A stretch of DNA of 64,000 nt. It comes from CAYMJV01 sp964390545. Its GTDB lineage: Bacteria; Desulfobacterota; BSN033; UBA1163. The stretch spans positions 1 to 64,000 of the forward strand of contig CAYMJV010000001.1 in the NCBI GenBank assembly GCA_964390545.1. The letters are read 5' to 3'. Shown piece after piece: positions 35,527 to 44,888 of this stretch (the first letter of the stretch is position 1; every line of letters starts with the position of its first letter). The notes beneath the pieces are model-generated. The model did no database searches. It was given only the letters and a program-made list of their open reading frames with translations, and was not told where the DNA came from. Position numbers and translations under genes: made by a program.

Positions 35527-36183
35527 TTGTTTGATGCGATCATCAACAACCTTTCCTACCTTTTGAAGGGATTCCTGACAAACCTTGAATTGGCGATCTG
35601 CGCTCTTGCAGGAGGAATCTTCTTGGGTATCTTGGTGGGTCTGGGGCGGATCTCCAAGAACCGTTGGGTGTATCACAGTGTAACCCTTTACGTGAACTTT
35701 ATCCGAAATATCCCCCTCATCCTGGTTATCTTCTGGTTCTACTTTATCATGCCCATCCTAGTCGGTAGGCCCCTGAATCCTTTCATCTCTGCGGCCATTT
35801 CCTTTGTGGTCTTTGAAGCGACCTATTTCGGAGAGATCTGCAGGGCAGGCTTTCAGTCCATCAGCCGTGATCTGGTAAGCGCTGCTTACTCAACAGCCCT
35901 TACTTACACTCAGACAGCTCGTTACATCCTCGTGCCCATCGCCATCCGGCGGATGCTCCCCAGCATGATCACTCAAAGCATCATCACCTTTCAGGATACC
36001 AGCCTGGCTTATGTCATCGGACTTCAGGAGTTAGTTCGTAGAACCACCATCGTCGACAGTATGGAGGTGCGCTCCATCCAGCTTTACAGCTTCGTTGCCG
36101 CGCTTTTCTTTGTCATCTGTTTTGTCGGTTCTCGCATCAGCCGTTACTATGAGATTAAGAGTCGAGAGGCCAATATCCTATGA
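35527..36183 (+). CDS. Amino-acid ABC transporter permease (GltK type), TTG start
   Basis: A 218-residue permease (first helix at residues ~12-40, EAA-type loop at ~118-135). The frame begins with TTG at 35527, immediately after the preceding stop codon; no ATG exists near the natural N-terminus (FDAIINNLSYLLKGF). Its stop codon overlaps the ATG of the ATPase gene (ATGA), so translation of the three is likely coupled. Confidence 0.9.
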   Translation: MFDAIINNLSYLLKGFLTNLELAICALAGGIFLGILVGLGRISKNRWVYHSVTLYVNFIRNIPLILVIFWFYFIMPILVGRPLNPFISAAISFVVFEATYFGEICRAGFQSISRDLVSAAYSTALTYTQTARYILVPIAIRRMLPSMITQSIITFQDTSLAYVIGLQELVRRTTIVDSMEVRSIQLYSFVAALFFVICFVGSRISRYYEIKSREANIL

Positions 36184-36905
36184 TAGAAATCAAGAACGTG
36201 AGCAAGTGGTACGGTGACCTCCAAGTCCTGAACGGCATCAACGAGACCATCGACCGGGGCCAAACCGTAGTCATCTGTGGCCCCAGCGGTTCCGGAAAGA
36301 GTACGCTCCTTCGGTGCATCAACGGCCTGGAGCCTTACCAGAAGGGTGAGATCACCGTGGAGGGTATCTCATTAAGCGACCCCAAAACGAACCTTTACAA
36401 GGTGCGCCGGAAGATCGGCATGGTCTTTCAGAAGTTCGAGCTTTACCCCCATATGACGGTCCTGCACAACATTACCCTGGCTCCCATGAAGGTACTGAAA
36501 AAGTCGAAGAAAGAAGCTGAAAAGAGGGCTATTGCACTTCTTGAACGTGTAGGCATTCCTGAAAAAGCGATGGAATACCCGGCGAACCTCTCCGGCGGGC
36601 AGCAGCAGCGGGTGGCTATTGCCCGCAGCCTAGCTATGGATCCGGGCTACATGCTCTTTGATGAACCCACCTCTGCTTTGGACCCTGAAATGATCAAGGA
36701 GGTGCTCGATGTCATGATCGACCTGGCCAAAGAAGGGATGACCATGATCGTGGTCACCCACGAGATGGGCTTTGCCCGCGAAGTGGCCGATGAGATCATC
36801 TTTATTGATGAAGGCAAAATCGTCGAAAGGGGAACGGACGAGAGTTTTTTTGCAAACCCCAAGAGCGAACGCACAAAGGCATTCCTCAGTCAGATCCTGG
36901 TCTGA
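36180..36905 (+). CDS. Amino-acid ABC transporter ATP-binding protein (GltL type)
   Basis: The 241-residue ATPase has Walker A GPSGSGKST (residues ~38-46), Q-loop VFQKFELYPHMTV, signature LSGGQQQRVAIARSL, Walker B YMLFDEPTSALDPE and the switch His in VVTHEMGFA. It energises the two permeases encoded just upstream. Length and motifs are those of GlnQ/GltL proteins. Confidence 0.95.
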   Translation: MIEIKNVSKWYGDLQVLNGINETIDRGQTVVICGPSGSGKSTLLRCINGLEPYQKGEITVEGISLSDPKTNLYKVRRKIGMVFQKFELYPHMTVLHNITLAPMKVLKKSKKEAEKRAIALLERVGIPEKAMEYPANLSGGQQQRVAIARSLAMDPGYMLFDEPTSALDPEMIKEVLDVMIDLAKEGMTMIVVTHEMGFAREVADEIIFIDEGKIVERGTDESFFANPKSERTKAFLSQILV

Positions 36906-36930
36906 GGCCCGGCTGAAAGGGGAGGGGAAG

Positions 36931-37653
36931 TTGGCAGAGAAGGTCATCGGCATACTCGGCGGCATGGGGCCGGAGGCAACCTTGGACTGTTTTGAAAAAA
37001 TCATAAGGAATACCCCGGCCGGAAAGGATCAAGACCATCTGCGGGTCATTATTGATTCAAACTCCAAGGCGCCTGACCGAACAGCAGCCATTCTCGGTAA
37101 AGGGGCTTCTCCACTGCCGCTGTTGGTTCAAGGATGCAGGACGCTGCAACAGGCGGGCGCCGATTTCATCATCATGCCCTGTGTGTCGGCTCATTTTTAC
37201 CAAGAGGAGATGCGACAACAGATAACCCTTCCCTTTGTCTCTATTTTTGACGTTGTGGCCGAGACCATTTCCCATGATCATCCGGAAATCAAAGTGGTGG
37301 GGTTGCTGGGTACCACCGGTACGGTTCGCAGCGGTCTTTTTCAAAAAAGACTGAGAGAGGATGGAATCGAGACCATTGTTTGCGAGGATAAGATCCAGGA
37401 ACGGGTCATGGCCGCCATCTACGATATCAAGAGCAGTCAGGCGGATCGGCCGCGAGAGGCAATTACGGATGATCTTGTTGCTGCCGCCCAAAGCCTCATC
37501 TTCCGGGGAGCCCTGGGGATTGTGGCCGGCTGCACAGAGATTCCTCTTGCTTTGAGTCAACGCGACCTGTCTGTTCCCTATTTTGACGTCCTTCTTCTTC
37601 TTGCCCGTGCGGCCATCCGCCTGGCCGGAAAAGAGCCTCTTTCTCTGCGATAA
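36931..37653 (+). CDS. Aspartate/glutamate racemase family protein, TTG start
   Basis: The 240-residue product has the family landmarks: GILGGMGPEAT near the N-terminus, first catalytic Cys in IIMPCVSAHF and second in VAGCTEIPLAL. It is expected to interconvert L- and D-aspartate or a related acidic amino acid without cofactor. The frame runs back into the ATPase gene to 36772, but the TTG at 36931 is preceded by GGAGGGGAAG and gives the standard length, so I take it as the start. Placement in an importer operon suggests it handles imported D- or L-amino acids. Confidence 0.88.
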   Translation: MAEKVIGILGGMGPEATLDCFEKIIRNTPAGKDQDHLRVIIDSNSKAPDRTAAILGKGASPLPLLVQGCRTLQQAGADFIIMPCVSAHFYQEEMRQQITLPFVSIFDVVAETISHDHPEIKVVGLLGTTGTVRSGLFQKRLREDGIETIVCEDKIQERVMAAIYDIKSSQADRPREAITDDLVAAAQSLIFRGALGIVAGCTEIPLALSQRDLSVPYFDVLLLLARAAIRLAGKEPLSLR

Positions 37654-37870
37654 AGACCGTGTATTTTCATGAGTTCAATAAAGAGCAACCGAATCGCGCG
37701 CAGCCAGCTGGAAGGGCAAAAGCAGGGTTACGGCTGTGTTCAATCTTGAGAGGACAGGATGTCTATGACTGTCGAACAACTGGAGTGAGCCTTAAGTTAA
37801 GTGTATGAATGACAATATGGTGATGGGCGAAGTGCCTGTCTTATGATTTAGAAGAATGCAAGGAGGAAAA

Positions 37871-38875
37871 ATGGACCTCAGTCGTTTTCCACGTCGACGT
37901 TATACCGAAGGACAAACACCTATTGAAAAACTTTCCCGCTTTTCCAAACAACTGGACGGCCCCACGATTTACATGAAAAGGGATGATCTTTTGGGACTTG
38001 CGGCAGGGGGCAACAAGACCCGCAAGCTGGAGTTTGTGGTTGCAGATGCCATCACAAAAGGCGCTGATACGCTCATCACCTGTGGAGCAGTCCAGTCCAA
38101 CCACTGCCGCCTGACTCTTGCCGCAGCCGTCAAGGAGGGGCTCAAGTGCAGGCTGATTCTGGAAGAACGGGTGCCTAAGAGTTACAATCTTCAGGCCAGC
38201 GGCAACAACTTCCTGTTTCAATTGATGGGAGTGGAGAAAATCAAGGTCGTGCCGGGCGGTTCGGATATGATGAAAGAGATGCAGACTGAGGCCGATGAAG
38301 TGGCAGCTGCCGGCCGCAAAGCATATATCATCCCCGGGGGAGCTTCCAATAGCCTCGGCGCTTTGGGATATGTGGCCTGTGCTGAGGAGATCTTGAATCA
38401 GATCTTTGAAAAGGGCCTGAGGATCCACCGCGTGGTCTGTGCCAGCGGCAGTGCAGGGACCCATGCCGGCCTCGTTACGGGCTTTTGCGGTACCAACAGC
38501 AATATCCCGGTGGTCGGAATCAACGTCAGCCGCACCAAGGAAGCTCAGGAAGAACTCGTCTACGGGTTGGTCCAGAAAACCGCGGAGCATGTCGGTGTTG
38601 AGGGAAAGATCCCCAGGGAAGCGGTGCTCTGTTTCGGGGATTACGTTGGAGCGGGGTACTCCCTCCCCACCCCCGGCATGACCGAGGCGGTTAAACTGCT
38701 GGCACGTACCGAAGCGATCCTGCTGGATCCGGTCTATACCGGCAAGACCATGGCTGGAATGATCGACCTTGTCCGCAAGGGGTATTTCAAAAAGGACGAA
38801 AACATCCTTTTCGTCCACACCGGCGGATCACCGGCCCTTTATGCTTATAGGGAAACCTTTCTGAGCGAAGTTTAA
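37871..38875 (+). CDS. D-cysteine desulfhydrase / ACC deaminase family PLP enzyme
   Basis: A 334-residue fold-type II PLP enzyme: RFPRRRYTEGQTPIEKL, the PLP lysine in GGNKTRKLEF, CGAVQSNHCRLTLAAA, and CASGSAGTHAGL. Family members break down D-cysteine to pyruvate, ammonia and sulfide, deaminate ACC, or cleave L-cysteate (CuyA); sequence alone does not separate them. ATG 37871 is chosen over an in-frame ATG at 37856 because AAGGAGG lies between them. It follows the racemase by 217 bases and likely acts on imported amino acids. Confidence 0.88.
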   Translation: MDLSRFPRRRYTEGQTPIEKLSRFSKQLDGPTIYMKRDDLLGLAAGGNKTRKLEFVVADAITKGADTLITCGAVQSNHCRLTLAAAVKEGLKCRLILEERVPKSYNLQASGNNFLFQLMGVEKIKVVPGGSDMMKEMQTEADEVAAAGRKAYIIPGGASNSLGALGYVACAEEILNQIFEKGLRIHRVVCASGSAGTHAGLVTGFCGTNSNIPVVGINVSRTKEAQEELVYGLVQKTAEHVGVEGKIPREAVLCFGDYVGAGYSLPTPGMTEAVKLLARTEAILLDPVYTGKTMAGMIDLVRKGYFKKDENILFVHTGGSPALYAYRETFLSEV

Positions 38876-39418
38876 ACCCAACCTCTTCCTAGACCAAAGG
38901 GGTCATTGGTAACGATGCACTTCGATTATTCAGATTCTCAGAGAATAGGCAGGAAATGCCTCCCCACCAAACCTCCATCGTGACGAGGGTTCTTTGGACC
39001 CAATCAACTTATCATGGCTGTGGGAGGCAGGGAACACACTACAAAAAGGATTCAATGACCCAGGTGAAACTCAAGTCCTCCTGCCTCTTCCTCCTGAATG
39101 GCTTAACCCATTCATATGCTATTTATAACATACTCGCAGAGTAGGAGGTTAAGTTCGCAACCCCCTTTTTCGAGGACTCCTTCCTGTAATTTTTGGTTTA
39201 CATTTTTGTCCCACCATACAATCTTTCAAGTGATAATCCTTGATTCTTGTTGACCTTTTCATTCCAAAGTGGTAGCCTCTTATCAAATCATACGACCTTA
39301 ATCAACCTTCCAATTCAACCTCAACCTTTTGGTATTAGTTATGAAATGGAGTTTTCAGAAGCGGCCACTATGAAACCTTCAATACCCCTTGGTGCATTTG
39401 GTTAAAAGGAGGATCCTT

Positions 39419-39748
39419 ATGGTAGATAAACTTCATAAGTTGAGGTCGATGCTACTAATAATCATCATTCCCATTTTATTCTCATGTGCCTCTGCTGAAT
39501 ACTACGACAACCGGGGACTTGATTACTATTTTAAAGGCCAATACGATCAGGCGATCTCTGATTACACCAAGGCTCTTGAGATAAATCCGAGGTTTGCTGA
39601 GGCCTACAACAATCGGGGGATTGCCTATTTTGAGAAGAGAGAATACGACAAGTCTTCGGAGGATGTGAAAAAGGCACTAGATTTAGGTTACCAAGTTCAC
39701 CCTAAGGTTTTTGAAGAACTTCGTAAGGCTTCAGGAAGGCAAAATTGA
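39419..39748 (+). CDS. Small TPR lipoprotein
   Basis: The 109-residue product has a lipobox (IPILFSCAS) and two tetratricopeptide units (residues ~35-100: YYFKGQYDQAISDYTKALEI and AEAYNNRGIAYFEKREYDKS). It is probably attached to the outer membrane facing the periplasm. The ATG at 39419 has AAGGAGG at good distance; an upstream in-frame ATG does not. The 540-base gap before it (38876-39418) holds nothing I recognise. No partner is evident. Confidence 0.8.
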   Translation: MVDKLHKLRSMLLIIIIPILFSCASAEYYDNRGLDYYFKGQYDQAISDYTKALEINPRFAEAYNNRGIAYFEKREYDKSSEDVKKALDLGYQVHPKVFEELRKASGRQN

Positions 39749-39860
39749 GGGAAAAGGCATTAACGCTTTCAACCCGCAATCCTCAAGTTATGATATGGTG
39801 TAAATCTGACTCTTTGTAGGTGCTATCAACAACGACGTGAAAGTTCGGAGACATAAAAAA

Positions 39861-39945
39861 AGTAGGTTAAAGGTTGAGGTTAAGGCTTAGGCTGAGTCAA
39901 GGCTTTTGCTCTTGCCTCCAACCTTCGACCTCTAACCTCTGGCGG
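39861..39945. repeat. Imperfect inverted repeat AGGTTAAAGGTTGAGG / CCAACCTTCGACCTCTAACCT
   Basis: Two arms of about 20 bp face each other between converging genes. The same AGGTTAAGGTTGAGG-type text occurs singly at 59166-59190 and as CGACCTCTAAC near 60820 and 60940. It is a dispersed low-complexity repeat and may form a weak bidirectional terminator. Confidence 0.5.
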
Positions 39946-39947
39946 GA

Positions 39948-40916
39948 TCACAGATGGCAGGCCACATAATGGCCATTTCCAATGTCGGTTAATGGAGGGA
40001 TGGTTTCCTCACATTCCTTCTTTCGGTGTGGGCAACGGGTGTGAAAATGACAACCCGGAGGAGGACGCATAGGGCTCGGGACATCTCCTTCCAGGATGAT
40101 CCTCTTCTTGGTGATGTTGGGATCGGGCACAGGAATCGCAGAAAGGAGCGCCACCGTATAGGGATGGACAGGTGAGGTGTAGAGCTCTTTGTCTCTTGCG
40201 AGCTCCACAATTCTCCCCAGGTACATCACTGCAATCCGATCACAGATATGTTCTACAACAGCAAGATCATGGGCAATGATGATATAAGAAAGTTTGAATT
40301 CCTTCTGGATATCCTCCAAGAGGTTGATCACCTGGGCTTGGATCGAGACATCGAGAGCGGACACAGGTTCATCCCCGATGATCAGTTTCGGGTTGAGAGC
40401 AAGGGCCCTGGCAATTCCAATCCTCTGTCTCTGACCACCGCTGAACTCATGGGGGTAACGTCGGGCGTGCTCGGGGCTGAGACCGACTTTCTGGAGAAGA
40501 TAGGCAATGCGTTCCTTCCTCTCTTTCTTGCCGGCAATGTTGAAGACATCCAAGGGCTCTCCGATAATCTGCTCCACTGTTCTCCGGGGGTCGAGTGAAG
40601 CATAAGGGTCCTGAAAAACAATCTGCATATCTCTCCGGATCGAACGCATCTCCTTGTGGTCAAGTTTGCAGACATCCTTCCCTTCGAAGAGTATTTCTCC
40701 CTCGGTAGGCTCAATCAACCTCAAAATGGCTCGGGCAGTGGTCGACTTTCCGCAACCGCTTTCTCCCACTAATCCAAAACTCTCTCCTTCGTTGAGAAAG
40801 AAGTTTACTCCATCCACGGCATAGACATAGCCAATGGCCTTGGAGAAGATTCCTCCCTTGATAGGGAAGTACTTCTTAAGATTTCTTACTTCAAGTAAAG
40901 GTTCTGTCATCATCAA
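39948..40916 (-). CDS. Oligopeptide-type ABC transporter ATP-binding protein, DppF type
   Basis: A 322-residue ATPase with Walker A GESGCGKST, signature FSGGQRQRIGIARAL, Walker B LIIGDEPVSALD, and the C-terminal oligopeptide-transporter extension with the Cys motif CHFHTRCPHRKKEC that may hold an iron-sulfur cluster. It pairs with the DppD-type protein encoded upstream. This is the last gene of the catabolic run; the two ATPases are separated from their likely permeases by the methyltransferase genes. Confidence 0.93.
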   Translation of the reverse strand: MMMTEPLLEVRNLKKYFPIKGGIFSKAIGYVYAVDGVNFFLNEGESFGLVGESGCGKSTTARAILRLIEPTEGEILFEGKDVCKLDHKEMRSIRRDMQIVFQDPYASLDPRRTVEQIIGEPLDVFNIAGKKERKERIAYLLQKVGLSPEHARRYPHEFSGGQRQRIGIARALALNPKLIIGDEPVSALDVSIQAQVINLLEDIQKEFKLSYIIIAHDLAVVEHICDRIAVMYLGRIVELARDKELYTSPVHPYTVALLSAIPVPDPNITKKRIILEGDVPSPMRPPPGCHFHTRCPHRKKECEETIPPLTDIGNGHYVACHL

Positions 40917-40953
40917 TTATCAATGGTCAATGATCAATGGTCATTGGTAAATG

Positions 40954-41946
40954 TTAAGTTTTGAGCTCTGTGAGCCAGCAAGAGCTGAAATGACCTGTTT
41001 CGATTTCTTTGAGCTGAGGCTCTTTCTCTTTGCAGATGTCCATCACGGAGGGGCATCTTGTTGAAAATTTACAACCTGAAGGAAGTTCGTAGAGACCGGG
41101 AACGACCCCTGGTATCTCATTCAAGCGAACTTTTCCACGACGGATCTTATCCCCTAAAATTGGGATGGATTTGAGCAGACCCATAGTGTAGGGATGTTGG
41201 GGGTTTCCAAAAAGGGTTTTCGTCTCTGCCTCTTCCACAATCTTACCTGCATACATGACGATGACCCGTTTTACCGTCTCTGCGATCACCCCTAAGTTGT
41301 GTGTGATGAGGATGATGGCCATTCCCAGTTCCTCTTTCAGTTTGTTCATCAGGTCGAGAATCTGAGCCTGAATGGTTACATCCAGCGCCGTCGTCGGTTC
41401 ATCAGCAATCAGGATCTCCGGATTACAAGCAAGGGCCATGGCGATCATCACCCTCTGTCTCATCCCGCCGCTCAACTCATGGGGGTAACGCTCCACGCAT
41501 CTCTCTGGGGAGGCAATATTGACCAGTCTAAGCATCTCGATACTTTTTTCGAGGGCCTCTTTCTTAGATAAGCCCTGATGCAATCGGAAAGTCTCCTGAA
41601 TTTGATTTCCGACTGTAAAGACGGGATTGAGGGAGGTCATGGGTTCCTGGAAGATCATCGAAATTCGATTTCCCCGAATCTTTCTCATCTCATCCTCTGA
41701 AAGTTCCAAGAGATTTCTCCCTTTAAACAGAATTTCCCCACCCACGACTTTACCTGGAGGAACTGGGATGAGGCGAAGGATCGACAGAGCCGTGACGCTC
41801 TTCCCACATCCGGATTCCCCCACCACACCTAAAGGTTCCCCTTTAGCCAGTTGGTAGCTAATACCATCAACGGCCTTTGCAACGCCTTCATAGGTGAAGA
41901 AGTAGGTCTTCAGATCCTTAATTTCAAGAATGGCCTGGTCATTCAT
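40954..41946 (-). CDS. Oligopeptide-type ABC transporter ATP-binding protein, DppD type
   Basis: A 330-residue ATPase with Walker A GESGCGKSV, signature LSGGMRQRVMIAMALA, Walker B ILIADEPTTALD and the Cys-containing tail CKFSTRCPSVMDIC. I prefer the ATG at 41946 (MNDQAILEIKDL) over one 12 codons earlier because AAGGGG lies between them, though somewhat far. Works as a heterodimer with the DppF-type protein. Confidence 0.92.
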   Translation of the reverse strand: MNDQAILEIKDLKTYFFTYEGVAKAVDGISYQLAKGEPLGVVGESGCGKSVTALSILRLIPVPPGKVVGGEILFKGRNLLELSEDEMRKIRGNRISMIFQEPMTSLNPVFTVGNQIQETFRLHQGLSKKEALEKSIEMLRLVNIASPERCVERYPHELSGGMRQRVMIAMALACNPEILIADEPTTALDVTIQAQILDLMNKLKEELGMAIILITHNLGVIAETVKRVIVMYAGKIVEEAETKTLFGNPQHPYTMGLLKSIPILGDKIRRGKVRLNEIPGVVPGLYELPSGCKFSTRCPSVMDICKEKEPQLKEIETGHFSSCWLTELKT

Positions 41947-42005
41947 GCCAAACGAATTCCCCTTCCAGAAATGCGGTTTCAAAATAGTCTAAGTTTCGCC
42001 GATTT

Positions 42006-44033
42006 TCAAATGTTATTTTCTCGCGATGTTTGGGATAGGCCATCTGAATACATCCTGGGATTTCCCATCCCCTGGGCGATGATCACTTTCTCAATGAAGA
42101 TGGAATCTCCCCCAGGGGTAGTAGCCCAGCTCTCTTTCTCGTCGAAGAAGACTTCCACTTCTTCAGCCCCCGCCTCCTTTGCTTTTTGGAGAGTAATTTC
42201 GCGAAGACGCTTCTTCCCTTCCTCGGTTGCCTCTCCAAGATCATTGTAGAAGGCCATCCTTGAGGAGGGGTAGAGGCGAAATCCTCTCTCGAAGGGTTTG
42301 ATGAGGAGTTCTTCTTTGATGACGATGGCACTCGTAATGGCGCCTACCGCATTGGCGACCCCGGCATAAAATGGAATCACTGCCTGAGTGCCCAGCTTCT
42401 CAGCCACAGAAGGAAGAAAGGCATGGGCAGGCGCTCCAATCCCGATGATCTTATCTCTGAGGTTCACTTTAAACTGAATGCCCTCGATCGATGCTCCCCG
42501 GCGAAAAGATTGGTCTAAGAAAAGGCGGGAGAACTCGCATTCATCCAATCCCTTTTTTGAGTCGATCGATTCGGACAGAATGAGTTCAAGGATCTGAAGG
42601 CCCATGGTCCGATCCATGGTCTCTTCCAATTTCTGAATGAGGGTGGAAAGTTCAACCCTCGATCGATCACAGAGAATACGGATTCCCCGCTCCGCAGCCT
42701 CTCTGTCCCAGGCCTGGAAAATCCCTGTTACGTGGAGGATGTCAGTTGGAGTAAGTCCACTCTTCTGAATCAGGTTACGCCTTTCTAAATAGGAGACTCT
42801 CCTCTGCACTTCGGCCGGGGACCGACCTGTTGGTCTAAATAGTTGAAACAGGGAGAGGGGTTTATCCGTCACCTCTGAAAGGATCTCCTCTGTGAGGTGA
42901 TCCAGTCCATTTTCTGTCCTTCTTCCTATCCGAATCCAAAACTCCGCATCATTTCTCCAAGAAGGAAGGCTTCGGTCCTCATAAATCCGTATCAATTCTT
43001 CATGAATGTTTGCATGACAGTACCCTAAATAAGAAAGAGGAATGACCCTCTTCGGTCCGACCCGCAGATCCCCTCCGTCATCAATCGTGATCTGGCTGTC
43101 CCCTCCAAGGGCAATGGTCCGCATATCGATCGCAATGACGTTTGTCTGCCAGTTCCCAACCCTTGCCCCCTTTGGATTAAGCCGAGGAAGTCCACCTCTG
43201 AGCAGGGCGATATCCGTGGTCGTCCCTCCGATATCCGTAATCACTGCATTCTGAGTTTCTCCAGATTGCTCCAGTAAGTATTTGGCTCCAATCACACTTG
43301 CAGCAGGTCCCGATAGGATCGTCTCAATAGGTCGATCCTGGATAACAGATTCGCTCATCAGGCTTCCATCTCCCTTCACGATCATCAGAGGTGCAGCGAT
43401 GTTCTCTCTTCGAAATTCGCGTTTCACAGAATCAATCAATTGATGGATGATGGGGATGAGATGGGCATTGAGGATGGCAGTGGTGGCCCGTTTGACGGCA
43501 TCCAATTGGAGGGAGATTTCGTGGCCACAGACAACCGGTTTCCCTATCTTCTCTTGAATGAGACGCTTTACACGAAGTTCATGATCTGGATTCCGAACGC
43601 TGAAATAGCCGCAGACGGCATAAGCCTCGATTTCGTCTTTTGTCTTGTGCAAGACTGCTTTCACCCGATCAAGATCCAACGGTTCCTTCTCTTCACCCTG
43701 CACGGTATGTCCCCCAGGGATTAAAACAACTTCTTCTTTCAGCCCGGACGGGCATTCATCAGGCCCATAGCCGATGAGGATACCACAGACTCTGCGCCTC
43801 ACCCCCTCTACGATGGAGTTGGTAGCTAAAGTGGTAGATAGGGAAACCAACGAAATCTTGGGGAAGTAGATTCTGTCCAAACGTTTAAGAACATCATCGA
43901 TACCCTTAGAGAGATCATCTTTGGTGGTAGGTGCCTTTGCAAAGGAGAGAACTTTTCTCTCACTGAGATCAATGAGAACTGCATCAGTATTGGTTCCTCC
44001 AACATCGATGCCCAGCCCGATATTTGAACTCAT
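42006..44033 (-). CDS. Hydantoinase/oxoprolinase family protein (HyuA-like)
   Basis: The 675-residue protein starts with the nucleotide-binding motif GLGIDVGGTNTDAVLID and has STTLATNSIVEG, DIGGTTTDIALL and the C-terminal region with GIGAPAHAFLP, giving a full-length HyuA-type enzyme. Known members hydrolyse hydantoins or 5-oxoproline with ATP and usually work with HyuB; no hyuB lies here. The fold is actin-like (ASKHA), as in ATP-dependent corrinoid activators. Its place beside the corrinoid protein makes either substrate hydrolysis or corrinoid activation possible. Confidence 0.85.
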   Translation of the reverse strand: MSSNIGLGIDVGGTNTDAVLIDLSERKVLSFAKAPTTKDDLSKGIDDVLKRLDRIYFPKISLVSLSTTLATNSIVEGVRRRVCGILIGYGPDECPSGLKEEVVLIPGGHTVQGEEKEPLDLDRVKAVLHKTKDEIEAYAVCGYFSVRNPDHELRVKRLIQEKIGKPVVCGHEISLQLDAVKRATTAILNAHLIPIIHQLIDSVKREFRRENIAAPLMIVKGDGSLMSESVIQDRPIETILSGPAASVIGAKYLLEQSGETQNAVITDIGGTTTDIALLRGGLPRLNPKGARVGNWQTNVIAIDMRTIALGGDSQITIDDGGDLRVGPKRVIPLSYLGYCHANIHEELIRIYEDRSLPSWRNDAEFWIRIGRRTENGLDHLTEEILSEVTDKPLSLFQLFRPTGRSPAEVQRRVSYLERRNLIQKSGLTPTDILHVTGIFQAWDREAAERGIRILCDRSRVELSTLIQKLEETMDRTMGLQILELILSESIDSKKGLDECEFSRLFLDQSFRRGASIEGIQFKVNLRDKIIGIGAPAHAFLPSVAEKLGTQAVIPFYAGVANAVGAITSAIVIKEELLIKPFERGFRLYPSSRMAFYNDLGEATEEGKKRLREITLQKAKEAGAEEVEVFFDEKESWATTPGGDSIFIEKVIIAQGMGNPRMYSDGLSQTSRENNI

Positions 44034-44143
44034 TTCGAAGACTCCAGCAAAAAAGATAGCGACATAACGAAATTACATCTCTATAGGCAACTCTTTTCTC
44101 TATCGATGGGATAGGATATCTAGTCCAACAGGGAAGATTCTAT

Positions 44144-44782
44144 CTACCCCCGACCAATCAATTCCCGGGCCTTTTCCACAGCACTTGCCGCCTCTGGGGC
44201 ATAAGCATCTGCCCCGACATCCTTAGCAAATTTCTCAGTCACAGGTGCTCCTCCCACCATCACTTTCACCCTGCCTCGAACCCCTGCCTCAACGAGAGAT
44301 TCAATGACTTCCTTCATCTTCGGCATCGTTGTCGTCAGAAGGGAGGAGAGGCCCAAGATGTTCGGTCGATTCATTTTCACTGCCTCAACAAATCTCTCTG
44401 AAGGAACATCAATTCCCAGATCGATTACCTGAAATCCCGCTCCTTCCATCAACATTCCCACTAAATTCTTGCCAATATCATGAAGATCCCCTTTGACGGC
44501 ACCCAGAACAATCTTCCCGGCAAGCTTTACCCCTGTCTCAATCAATTTCGGACGCAATATATCCATTCCGGCCTGCATCGCCCTAGCCGAGATCAGGACC
44601 TCCGGCATGAAGAATTCATCTCTGCGAAATTTCTCTCCGACCACATCCATTCCGGCAACAAGTCCATTGCTCAGAATCTTTGACGGGGGAACATTCGCAT
44701 TCAGTGCTTCCTGGACCAATTTGGGCATTTCCTGGTAATTTCCTTTCTGAAGCTCTTCAGAGATCTTTTGCAGCAGTTCCAT
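44144..44782 (-). CDS. Methyltransferase corrinoid protein (MttC/MtbC type)
   Basis: The 212-residue protein has the N-terminal helical cap (residues ~1-85) and the B12-binding domain with DLHDIGKN (His is the cobalt ligand) near residue 100, then GFQVIDLGIDVP and GLSSLLTTTMPKM. It carries the methyl group taken by MttB-family enzymes. ATG 44782 is used since AAAGGAGAGG overlaps the upstream in-frame ATG (44803). It lies directly after two MttB-like genes. Confidence 0.93.
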   Translation of the reverse strand: MELLQKISEELQKGNYQEMPKLVQEALNANVPPSKILSNGLVAGMDVVGEKFRRDEFFMPEVLISARAMQAGMDILRPKLIETGVKLAGKIVLGAVKGDLHDIGKNLVGMLMEGAGFQVIDLGIDVPSERFVEAVKMNRPNILGLSSLLTTTMPKMKEVIESLVEAGVRGRVKVMVGGAPVTEKFAKDVGADAYAPEAASAVEKARELIGRG

Positions 44783-44888
44783 CTCTTCCTCTCCTTTTCG
44801 CATTAGATTGTATTACCCTGGATCCTTGATTATTGAGACCACTACGCTCCTGAACACTATAGGCAGAGCATAACAAATCTTATTAACA

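Noticed and set aside
34623..35549. 308-codon antisense frame over the permease
   Set aside because: Same reason; the plus strand encodes an unmistakable permease with membrane helices.
37841..38818. 325-codon antisense frame over the PLP enzyme
   Set aside because: The plus strand carries the PLP-enzyme motifs and a ribosome-binding site.
38956..39144. 62-codon frame in the gap after the PLP-enzyme gene
   Set aside because: No ribosome-binding site and no family features.
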